Shown here piece by piece: positions 8,778 through 16,131 of a stretch of 64,000 bases of DNA (positions within the stretch are counted from its first letter, which is position 1; each line of letters begins with the position of its first letter). A program made the translations under genes and the position numbers. The stretch is taken from NCBI RefSeq assembly GCF_900113315.1, contig NZ_FOZG01000002.1, positions 992,001 through 1,056,000 of the forward strand. The letters run 5' to 3'. Below the pieces are notes generated by a model. The model was not told where the DNA came from. It was given only the letters and a program-made list of their open reading frames with translations, and ran no database searches. The DNA comes from Sphingomonas jatrophae (GTDB taxonomy: Bacteria; Pseudomonadota; Alphaproteobacteria; Sphingomonadales; Sphingomonadaceae).

Positions 8778-8798
8778 TTTTGCCGCAGTGCGGCAAAA
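8778..8798. promoter_or_regulatory. 21-bp palindrome upstream of rpfF
   Basis: Perfect dyad: arms TTTTGCCGC and GCGGCAAAA with a 3-nt centre AGT, 92 bp before the rpfF ATG, in a locally AT-rich stretch. The symmetry suits a dimeric regulator. I do not recognise the cognate protein. Confidence 0.55.
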
Positions 8799-8819
8799 CT
8801 TGTCCGTGCGCGGTTGCAC

Positions 8820-8834
8820 TTAACTTACTTTTAA
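8820..8834. promoter_or_regulatory. Perfect TTAA-N7-TTAA (CtrA-type) site upstream of rpfF
   Basis: TTAA at 8820-8823 and TTAA at 8831-8834 are separated by seven bases. This equals the full CtrA recognition sequence described in alphaproteobacteria. It lies 55 bp before the rpfF ATG. TTAA pairs at this exact spacing should be uncommon in DNA this GC-rich. Confidence 0.55.
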
Positions 8835-8889
8835 GAGACGGTTCGTCGCAGGAGGGGCCGGAAGCCCCCGGATCGATGGGGTCGCGGCG

Positions 8890-9831
8890 ATGGACATGGG
8901 GTCGACGGCGTATCGCGAATATGAGGCGGACGAGCCGTATCGCGGGGGTGGCGGCGCCTCAGCCGACATCCGCCAGCTACGCTTCCGCGAGCTGGACGTA
9001 CGGCTCGACCGGGAAGACGGCATCCTATGGTGCGACATGGCGCCGTCCGGCCGGCCCTGCTTCAGCTTCGGCATGATGGCCGAATATCGCGAGCTTCAGC
9101 TGGCGATCCGCGATCAGTTCGTCGGCCTTCGGCCAGGCGATCCCACCCCGTTCCAATATGTCGTCTCGGGCTCGCGCACGCCCGGCGTCTACAATCTCGG
9201 CGGCGATCTCGGCTTCTTCCAGCAGTGTATCCGCCAGGGCGACATCGAACCGATGCGCCGATACGCTTATGGCTGCGTCGAGGGCCAGTTCGAGAATTGG
9301 TCCGCTTATGATTGCCCCGTCATCACCATGGCGCTGGTTCGCGGCGATGCGCTGGGCGGCGGATTCGAGTTCGCCTTGTCCTACGACTTCATCGTGGCGG
9401 AGCGCAGCGCGCGGATGGGCCTGCCCGAGGTGCTGTTCAACCTGTTTCCTGGCATGGGCGCCTACAGCTTCATCAGCCGCAAGCTGGATCGGCGCGCGGC
9501 CGAAGCGCTGATCCTCTCGGGCAAGGTCTATACCGCCGAGGAGATGCACGACATGGGGCTGGTCGACGTGCTGGCCGATGACGGCTGCGGCGAGATGGCG
9601 CTGCGCGAGCATATCGCCCGCACGCGGCGCAATTTCAGCACGCACAAGGCGCTCTACGATGCGCGCCGCCGCGTCATGCCGGTCACGCTGAACGAGCTGC
9701 GCGAGGTGGTCGATATCTGGGCGGAAACCGCGATGCGGCTGACCGACCGCGACCTCAAGATCATGCAGCGGCTGGTGCAGGCGCAGGACAAACGCATGGC
9801 TGCGGCGCGCGCGGGCGTGCGGCTGGTCTGA
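8890..9831 (+). CDS. rpfF: RpfF-like DSF synthase (crotonase superfamily)
   Basis: A 313-residue enoyl-CoA hydratase/crotonase-fold protein. The segments RGDALGGGFEFALSYDF and RMGLPEVLFNLFPGMGAYSF match RpfF, which makes diffusible signal factor (cis-2-unsaturated fatty acids) from acyl-ACP. The two catalytic glutamates are present as Glu160 (GGGFE) and Glu180 (GLPE), 20 residues apart as in Xanthomonas RpfF (Glu141/Glu161). It converges on the rpfC-like kinase gene with only 4 nt between stops, the same arrangement as in Xanthomonas. Upstream DNA carries a palindrome and a CtrA-type site. The fatty acid product is not predictable from sequence. Confidence 0.86.
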   Translation: MDMGSTAYREYEADEPYRGGGGASADIRQLRFRELDVRLDREDGILWCDMAPSGRPCFSFGMMAEYRELQLAIRDQFVGLRPGDPTPFQYVVSGSRTPGVYNLGGDLGFFQQCIRQGDIEPMRRYAYGCVEGQFENWSAYDCPVITMALVRGDALGGGFEFALSYDFIVAERSARMGLPEVLFNLFPGMGAYSFISRKLDRRAAEALILSGKVYTAEEMHDMGLVDVLADDGCGEMALREHIARTRRNFSTHKALYDARRRVMPVTLNELREVVDIWAETAMRLTDRDLKIMQRLVQAQDKRMAAARAGVRLV

Positions 9832-9835
9832 TCCG

Positions 9836-12298
9836 TCAGGCGCGGCGCGCGGTGCGCTGCGGCCAGTCTTCCAGCACCGAGCGCGCGCGGGCCAGAGCAT
9901 CGTCCAGCCGGTCCGCCTGCCATGCGCCGCGCTCGTGGAACTCGGCCTCGCCGATCCGCTGGAGATAGCGGCAGAGATCGGCGACGATGGTCGCGCCCAC
10001 GTTGGCGGCCGAACTGCACAAAGCGTGCGCGTCGGTGCGGAAGGCGACCACATCGCCCGCCACCACCGCAGCACGTACCGCCGCGGCAAGCCCGTCGGCA
10101 TCCTTCAGGTAGACGCCGATCAGCTCGGCGACGAAGTCGCTGCCGCCCAGCTCGTCGAGTTCCGCCAGCGCCGACCAGTCGATCGCCTCGGCCGCCGGCG
10201 CCTCGGCGCGGGTCAGCGGCGTCACGACGCCTGCCGGATCATAGCCCGGCAGCACGGCGGCCGGTGCCGCCGTCCGCTCGACCAGACTGTCGATCAGGTC
10301 CAGCAGCGGCTCCGCATCGATCGGCTTGGCGATGCACGCATCCATGCCCGCCTCCAGGCACCGCTCGGCATTGTCCTGCGAGGCATCGGCCGTCACCGCG
10401 ATGATCGGCACGCGCGGCTGGCCGACGCTGGCGAAGCGGTAGAGCTTGGTCGTCTCGATGCCGTTCATGATCGGCATGTTGACGTCCATCAGCACCGCAT
10501 CGAACTGCTCGTCGCGCATCAGGTCGAGCGCTTTCTCGCCATCGTCGGCGAAGCCGACCTCGTGGCCGGCGCGGTCGAGGATCATGCCGAACACGCGCTG
10601 GTTCACCGCATTGTCGTCCGCCACGAGGATGCGACGCGGCGTGCGGATCACCTCGGCGACCTCCCCCGCATCCGCTTCGATGGCGATGCCCGCCAGCCGC
10701 AGCGCGGTGGAAACGGCGCGGTCGAGCGCGTCGGCGGTCGGCTGGCGCGGCAGGCGGGAGACGAACATGCGCTCGATCTCGTCCGGCGGCGGAACGGGAT
10801 CGCCGGGATCGGCGAGCAGGATCGGCACGGCCCCGCGACCGAGCGTGTCGGACAGGTCGACCGTGTCGCTCAGCTCGCGCGTCGCGGCAAGGTGACGCGC
10901 ATCCACCAGCAGCACGGTAGCGGCAGCGCGGTCGTAGAAGGGGCGGATACTGTCGCGGGTTTCGCGCCGCACCACACCGCGGCCGATCGCCAGCGCCAGC
11001 TCGGGGTCGTCGGAATAGAGCAGCAGCCGCGCCGGTGCGGTGGCCTCGGGTGCTGCCTCCTCGATCTCGACGCGCGCGGTCAACCAGAAGCGGCTGCCGC
11101 TGCCGACCCGGCTGTCGACGCCGATCTGCCCGCCCATCAAGGTTGCGATCTGGCGGCAGATGGCAAGGCCGAGGCCCGTGCCGCCATAACGGTCGATGAT
11201 GGTCGCATCGGCCTGGCGGAAGCTGCCGAAGATATGCTCCTGCGCCTCCTCGGCAATGCCGATGCCGGTATCCGCGACCACCAGGCGCAGCATCGGCCGG
11301 GACGCACCCGGCTCCATGCCCGCGATGATGGTGATGGCGCCCTGGTCGGTGAACTTGAGCGCATTGCCGACAAGATTGACGAGCACCTCGCGCAGCCGTG
11401 CCTCGTCGCCGCGCAACGCCGTCGGCGTGTCCGGTTCGAGATGGAGGTTGAGCTTCAGCCCCTTGTCCAGCGCCTGATGCTCCATCAGCGCGCGCACCGA
11501 GCCGAGCAGGCGCGCCAGATCGAAGGACGCGATCTCCAGCACGGCGCCGTTCGCCTCGAAGCGTGAGAAATCGAGCAGCCGGGTAATCATGGTGAGCAGC
11601 TGCCGGCCGGCCTCGACGATCGTGCCCGCCGTCTCGCGCTTGTCCGTTTCGCGCGACGTGGCGGCGAGATGCTCGCCCAGGCCGATGATCGCGGTCAGCG
11701 GGGTGCGCAGCTCATGGCTGACGCTGGCGAGGAAGTAGCTCTTCGCGCGGCTCGCCTCCTCGGCCGCGGCGGTCGCCTTGGACAGTTTCTGGATCAGCTG
11801 CGCGGCATAGAGCGGAATGGCGACCAGACCGAGCGTCAACCCGATCGAGAGCGGCAGGTTCGCGCGCCAGAAGGGCGTCACCGCGACGACGAAGATGAAG
11901 CCGGCGGTGGAGATCACCGTCGCGGCGAACAGGAAATTGCGGCCGAAGCGGAAGCCATTGCCGAGGCTGGTCCATAACAGCAGCGGCCAGAAACCGGCCG
12001 ATGCCGCGCCGCTCAACGCGATGAACGACAGGATCATGCCGAAATCGACAAACATCATCAGCGTGCGACGTGACACGTTCGCGCTGGTGTCGAACAATAG
12101 CTGGACGAACACGATCGTGCTGAGGACGAGGAAGGCGATCAGGATCGGGATCGACGCGGGATTGAGCCCGAAGATCAGCGTCGTCGCCAGCGCGAACAGC
12201 GCGAAGGCGACGCGATTGAAGCTCATCTCATGTTCGCTGTCCGGCCGGCCGCGCAGCCGCTTGAACAGCGACGCACCTTGCGCCGCTGCCGCGCTCAC
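9836..12298 (-). CDS. rpfC: RpfC-like hybrid sensor histidine kinase (TM-HisKA-HATPase-REC-Hpt)
   Basis: An 820-residue membrane sensor. The N-terminus has RGRPDSEHE, typical of RpfC, then five or six hydrophobic segments (about residues 29-167). The phosphorylation site is His195 (SVSHELRTP). ATPase motifs are NALKFT (312-317), DTGIGI (343-348) and GGTGLGLAI (372-380). A receiver domain follows (DDN 561-563, Asp605, Lys658) and then an Hpt domain with His758 (DAHALCSS). RpfC-type kinases sense DSF and often also bind and restrain RpfF. The start is a GTG overlapping the TGA of the upstream regulator gene by 4 nt, so the two are translationally coupled. Confidence 0.86.
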   Translation of the reverse strand: MSAAAAQGASLFKRLRGRPDSEHEMSFNRVAFALFALATTLIFGLNPASIPILIAFLVLSTIVFVQLLFDTSANVSRRTLMMFVDFGMILSFIALSGAASAGFWPLLLWTSLGNGFRFGRNFLFAATVISTAGFIFVVAVTPFWRANLPLSIGLTLGLVAIPLYAAQLIQKLSKATAAAEEASRAKSYFLASVSHELRTPLTAIIGLGEHLAATSRETDKRETAGTIVEAGRQLLTMITRLLDFSRFEANGAVLEIASFDLARLLGSVRALMEHQALDKGLKLNLHLEPDTPTALRGDEARLREVLVNLVGNALKFTDQGAITIIAGMEPGASRPMLRLVVADTGIGIAEEAQEHIFGSFRQADATIIDRYGGTGLGLAICRQIATLMGGQIGVDSRVGSGSRFWLTARVEIEEAAPEATAPARLLLYSDDPELALAIGRGVVRRETRDSIRPFYDRAAATVLLVDARHLAATRELSDTVDLSDTLGRGAVPILLADPGDPVPPPDEIERMFVSRLPRQPTADALDRAVSTALRLAGIAIEADAGEVAEVIRTPRRILVADDNAVNQRVFGMILDRAGHEVGFADDGEKALDLMRDEQFDAVLMDVNMPIMNGIETTKLYRFASVGQPRVPIIAVTADASQDNAERCLEAGMDACIAKPIDAEPLLDLIDSLVERTAAPAAVLPGYDPAGVVTPLTRAEAPAAEAIDWSALAELDELGGSDFVAELIGVYLKDADGLAAAVRAAVVAGDVVAFRTDAHALCSSAANVGATIVADLCRYLQRIGEAEFHERGAWQADRLDDALARARSVLEDWPQRTARRA

Positions 12299-14445
12299 GA
12301 TGCGCGCCGGTGAGCGACGGGCCGGCTGGCGAGCAGCGCTTCAAGGCCGAGTGCGGATTGCGGCCGGCCGATATGATAGCCTTGCAGGTGATCGCAGCCG
12401 ATGGCGCGCAGCATGACCTGCTGCTCTTCCGTCTCGACGCCCTCGGCCGTGGTCTCCAGGCCGAGATCGTGCGCCATGCTGGTGATGGCGTGGACGATCG
12501 CCGCGTCCTTGGCGGCATAGGGCAATGCCGAGACGAAGCTGCGGTCGATCTTCAGCCGGTCGACCGGCAGGTCGCGGAGGTATTGCAGCGAGGAATAGCC
12601 GGTGCCGAAATCGTCCACCGCCACGCGCACGCCGAAATCGCGCAGCCGTTGCAGCGTCTCGGCGGCGGCCTGGCGGTTGGCGACGAGCAGGCTCTCGACG
12701 ATCTCGAGCTCCAGGCAGTCGGGTTCGAGCCCCGAGTCGCTCACCGCCTGACGGACGAGCGCGAACACGTCGGTCCGCTGAAACTGGAGCGCGGACAGGT
12801 TCACCGACACGCGCGGGATCGGCACGCCGCGCGCACGCCATGCCGCCAGCTGGCGGCACGCCTCGCGCAGCACCCACCCGCCGATCGGGATAATCATGCC
12901 GGTCTCTTCTGCGCAGCGCAGGAAGTCGCCGGGCCCAAGCCGCCCTTTCACCGGGTGGTTCCAGCGCAGCAGCGCCTCGGCCGAGACGATCGCGCCGGTG
13001 CGCGCGGCCGAGACGGGCTGATAGAACAGCTCGAACTCCTGCCGATCGATCGCGGCGTGGAGATCAGCCTCCAGCGCGACCGCGGTCTGCGCCGCCCAGT
13101 TCATCTCATGGTGGAAGAAGCGGAAGGTGTTCCCGCCCGCGGCCTTGGCCGCATACATCGCCAGATCGGCGGTGCGCAGCAGCTCGTCCGGCGCGGTCGC
13201 GTGATCGGGCGACAAGGCGATGCCGAGACTGGCGGAGAGGACAACGTCATGTCCCTCCAGCGAATAGGTCCGGTCGATCGCGGCGAGCAGCGCCTCGGCC
13301 CGCTGCGCCGCCTCGTCCGGCGTGTCGAGCCCGCCGATCAGCACGGCGAATTCGTCGCCGCCCAGCCGCGCCGCGCACTCGCCGGGCTTCAGCATACGGC
13401 CGACCGTCGCGGCGACCTTTTCCAGCAGCAGGTCACCGGCGCGGTGGCCGCGCGTATCGTTGACGAACTTGAACCGGTCGAGATCGAGCAGATAGACCGC
13501 GACGCGGTTGCCGTCCGCCTGCGCCTTCGCCACCGCCGATTGCAGGCGATCGCGGAACAGGATGCGGTTGGGCAGGCCGGTCAACGCGTCGTGCCGGGCC
13601 ATGTGGTTGAGGTGCGTCTCCGCGCGCTTGCGCCCGGTAATGTCGATCGCGGAGGTGAGCACGCCGGTGACCTCGCCCTGCCCGTCACGCAGCGGCGCCT
13701 TGTGGACGAGGTAGATGAGCCGCACGCCGTCGCGTTCGATCTCTTCCTCATAGCCGGGGATTGCGCTGCCGCCCTCCAGCACCCGCGCATTGGCCGCCCG
13801 GTCGCGCTCGGCCCGATCCGCCGGATAGGTGGCGGCAATGTCGCTGCCGACCAGGGCGGCAGGGGCGCGGCCGCTGATCGCGGCCTGATGCGCGTTGACG
13901 AACAGGCAGCGGCCATCGCGGTCGGTCGCGGCGACCATCACGGGCACGGCATCGAGCACCTGGCCCATCAGCGCGGCGCCATCGCCGAACAGCGTCGACA
14001 GCGCGTTGCCGAGCGCCGCATCCGTCTCATATTCGGCAGCGCGCACCTGCGCGGACAATTGCTGGCGCCGGAAGGCGAGCAGGGTGCGCGCACGCGACTG
14101 AAATTCGCGCCGATCGACCGGGCTCTGCAGGAAATCGGTGGCACCGGCCTCTAGCGCAAGAAGGCGGAAATCGCGGTCGTCATAAGCGGTGATGACTACG
14201 ATCGGCACCTCGTGCGTTGCCGGACGGCGGCGCACGGCACGGGTGAATTCGGCACCGTTCATCTCAGGCATGGAGAAGTCGACGATGATGAGGTCGGGCG
14301 TCCAGCCCTCGATCAGGGTCAGCGCCTCGCGCGGGTCGCCGCAGGTCTTCACCACGATGTCGGGATCGAGCGCGCTGGTCAGCCGCGCGAAGATATTCTG
14401 GTTTGTCGGCCGATCGTCGACGATCAGAACCTGTTGCGTGCCCAT
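12295..14445 (-). CDS. Response regulator with REC-PAS-GGDEF-EAL domains (c-di-GMP turnover)
   Basis: A 716-residue cytoplasmic regulator. The receiver (1-125) has acidic pocket Asp10-Asp11 and phosphoacceptor Asp56 and resembles the RpfG receiver, but the usually invariant Lys before Pro is Ser109 (LQSPVD). A PAS domain spans about 155-275. The GGDEF domain has intact Gly362-Gly-Asp-Glu-Phe366; the RxxD inhibitory site is replaced by KPGE. The EAL domain is complete: Glu490-Ala-Leu, [32 protein letters not shown]. It could therefore both make and degrade c-di-GMP. It is the first gene of the pair with rpfC and stands where rpfG stands in Xanthomonas. Confidence 0.88.
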   Translation of the reverse strand: MGTQQVLIVDDRPTNQNIFARLTSALDPDIVVKTCGDPREALTLIEGWTPDLIIVDFSMPEMNGAEFTRAVRRRPATHEVPIVVITAYDDRDFRLLALEAGATDFLQSPVDRREFQSRARTLLAFRRQQLSAQVRAAEYETDAALGNALSTLFGDGAALMGQVLDAVPVMVAATDRDGRCLFVNAHQAAISGRAPAALVGSDIAATYPADRAERDRAANARVLEGGSAIPGYEEEIERDGVRLIYLVHKAPLRDGQGEVTGVLTSAIDITGRKRAETHLNHMARHDALTGLPNRILFRDRLQSAVAKAQADGNRVAVYLLDLDRFKFVNDTRGHRAGDLLLEKVAATVGRMLKPGECAARLGGDEFAVLIGGLDTPDEAAQRAEALLAAIDRTYSLEGHDVVLSASLGIALSPDHATAPDELLRTADLAMYAAKAAGGNTFRFFHHEMNWAAQTAVALEADLHAAIDRQEFELFYQPVSAARTGAIVSAEALLRWNHPVKGRLGPGDFLRCAEETGMIIPIGGWVLREACRQLAAWRARGVPIPRVSVNLSALQFQRTDVFALVRQAVSDSGLEPDCLELEIVESLLVANRQAAAETLQRLRDFGVRVAVDDFGTGYSSLQYLRDLPVDRLKIDRSFVSALPYAAKDAAIVHAITSMAHDLGLETTAEGVETEEQQVMLRAIGCDHLQGYHIGRPQSALGLEALLASRPVAHRRAS

Positions 14446-14470
14446 GGCCTCAGCCTATCAGTCAACAGGG

Positions 14471-14485
14471 CAAATATTCGGTTAA
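14471..14485 (-). promoter_or_regulatory. Degenerate CtrA-like site before the GGDEF-EAL gene
   Basis: On the minus strand TTAACC is followed, at the N7 spacing, by TTTG rather than TTAA. It is 26 bp before the ATG of the REC-PAS-GGDEF-EAL gene. Only the first half matches CtrA well. Confidence 0.25.
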
Positions 14486-14514
14486 CGGGCGTTCCCCGCG
14501 GGTTTGCGTTGGCC

Positions 14515-15285
14515 TCAGCAGGTCTGGGCGGACGAGAGCGCGGTGCCACCTTCGCGCAGCAGTCGCTCGACGAGCTCGGCCTGCACGCCCTCGCCCACCA
14601 GATCCGGCGCGTCCGGCGTGCCGCCGAGGCTCCGACAAAGATGCGCCGCGCCGACCGGGTGCGCCCAGTGGGCGCGGTGACTCGCCAGCGCCGGGCCGTC
14701 GCCGGCCAGCAGATCCTCCATCAGCGCGGGCGACAGGGTCGGCACGCACTCGATCCGCGGCACCGGCCGCGCGCGGCCGAGCGCGGTGAGCAATTGCGGC
14801 CCCAGCGCGGTGCGGTTGAGCGGCTTGGGCGCATCGCGCAGGATCGTCTCGGCCGTGCGGCGATACCAGGCGAGCAGGCCATCGCCCGCGGTGAACAGCA
14901 TCGCGGCATTGCTCAACCGCTCATCGGCATGGATGCTGGCCGAATCGCGCCAGATCCATCGTTCCCGCGCCAGCGCAGCGGGCGCATCCGGCAGCCGCAT
15001 CGCGGCGGGATCGAACACGAGCACGTCGGCATCGAGCCACAGCACCGCGTCCGCCGTGTCCAGCAGCGGCTCGATCCACAGCAGCCGCGCCAGATCGGTC
15101 AGCGCCAGCCTCGCGCCATCGGCCGCGGCCAATGTCCACGCGGGCAGCGGATCGAACAGGGCATCGCCCAGCCGGCGATAGGCGAATCCGGCACCACGCG
15201 CCCAGCCCTCGACACTATCGAGGCAGCGCGCCAGCCAGGGTGGGCAATCTCCGTCGCGCCAGGACTGGACGACCAGCATTCTCAT
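14515..15285 (-). CDS. Glycosyltransferase-like protein with DxD motif
   Basis: About 256 residues, with an N-terminal beta-strand start ([10 protein letters not shown]) and a clear WLDADVLVF motif at about 83-91. That motif resembles the DxD nucleotide-sugar/metal site of GT-A glycosyltransferases. The later segment [24 protein letters not shown] is consistent with an acceptor or capping region. Start is uncertain: ATGs at 15291, 15285 and 15279 and a GTG at 15309 are all in frame. It ends 69 nt before the REC-PAS-GGDEF-EAL gene on the same strand and could be co-transcribed with it. Substrate unknown. Confidence 0.55.
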   Translation of the reverse strand: MRMLVVQSWRDGDCPPWLARCLDSVEGWARGAGFAYRRLGDALFDPLPAWTLAAADGARLALTDLARLLWIEPLLDTADAVLWLDADVLVFDPAAMRLPDAPAALARERWIWRDSASIHADERLSNAAMLFTAGDGLLAWYRRTAETILRDAPKPLNRTALGPQLLTALGRARPVPRIECVPTLSPALMEDLLAGDGPALASHRAHWAHPVGAAHLCRSLGGTPDAPDLVGEGVQAELVERLLREGGTALSSAQTC

Positions 15286-15384
15286 CCCCATATGCCGCGT
15301 CGGGCGCACCCTATAGCGCCCTTCCGTTCGGCGCGCCTTTTCTCTACATTGCGGCCCCGCCGAACGCTAACAGGAGACTGCGCT

Positions 15385-15936
15385 ATACCGCCCCCCATGC
15401 CCCGTCGCGGCTTCATGCCGACCCCCATGCCGCTCAACGGCCCGCGATTCAACGAATTCATCCAGAGCCAGAAGGTTCGGGTGATCGACGAAAATGGCGA
15501 GAATCTCGGCGTCATGTACACGCGCGAGGCGATGGAGCAGGCGCGTGAGGTCGGTCTCGATCTAGTCGAGGTCTCGCCCAATGCGGATCCGCCGGTCGCC
15601 AAGTTCCTCGACATCGGCAAGTTCAAGTACGAGACGCAGAAAAAGGCGAACCTCGCCCGCAAGTCGCAGAAGACGCAGGAGATCAAGGAGATCAAGATGC
15701 GTCCGAACATCGACGACCATGACTATGACACCAAGATGAAGAAGGTGCATGAGTTCCTGGCCGAGGGCGACAAGGTGAAGTGCACACTGCGTTTCCGCGG
15801 GCGTGAGCTGGCGCACGGGCAGCTGGGCATGATGGTGCTGCAGCGCGTCCAGGCCGACACGGCGGAAGTCGCCAAGGTCGAGCAGTTCCCCCGCATGGAG
15901 GGACGCCAGATGCTGATGGTGCTCGCCCCCAAATAA
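15385..15936 (+). CDS. infC: Translation initiation factor IF-3, apparent ATA start
   Basis: A 183-residue IF-3. The N-domain reads [20 protein letters not shown] and [18 protein letters not shown]; the linker is [19 protein letters not shown]; the C-domain has [14 protein letters not shown]-3 discriminates against non-canonical starts and in many bacteria represses its own gene through a rare start codon. Here AGGAGA (15372-15377) stands about 8 nt before an in-frame ATA at 15385, while the first ATG (15397) is about 20 nt away. I choose ATA; if ATG is used the protein is four residues shorter. Confidence 0.93.
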   Translation: MPPPMPRRGFMPTPMPLNGPRFNEFIQSQKVRVIDENGENLGVMYTREAMEQAREVGLDLVEVSPNADPPVAKFLDIGKFKYETQKKANLARKSQKTQEIKEIKMRPNIDDHDYDTKMKKVHEFLAEGDKVKCTLRFRGRELAHGQLGMMVLQRVQADTAEVAKVEQFPRMEGRQMLMVLAPK

Positions 15937-15943
15937 GCGTTCG

Positions 15944-15967
15944 GGCGCCGGCGCAGCCGCCGGCGCC
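15944..15967 (+). terminator. Stem-loop after infC
   Basis: Perfect 10-bp GC stem GGCGCCGGCG/CGCCGGCGCC with a CAGC loop, 8 nt after the infC stop. The following TGCCCTTTAAC is only weakly T-rich, so termination may be inefficient. Confidence 0.55.
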
Positions 15968-16131
15968 TGCCCTTTAACATTGTTGCAACCGTACCGCACG
16001 AAGCTGCGCTCAGGATGTGCCACGGCACGCCGCGTGCTTTTCGTTTGGAGCGGGCCGGTTTTCGGGTTTTACTCCCCTCACCGAATGACGCGCTGCGGAT
16101 CGCATGTGGCGCGCGAACAGGGGAGAATGCC

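Noticed and set aside
8799-8830. Sigma-70 promoter TTGTCC-N17-ACTTAC before rpfF
   Set aside because: The -10 match is poor and it overlaps the CtrA-type site; not strong enough to list.
9935-11566. Plus-strand open frame opposite rpfC
   Set aside because: The kinase domains H, N, G1, G2, REC and Hpt on the minus strand are complete; the opposite frame has no domain.
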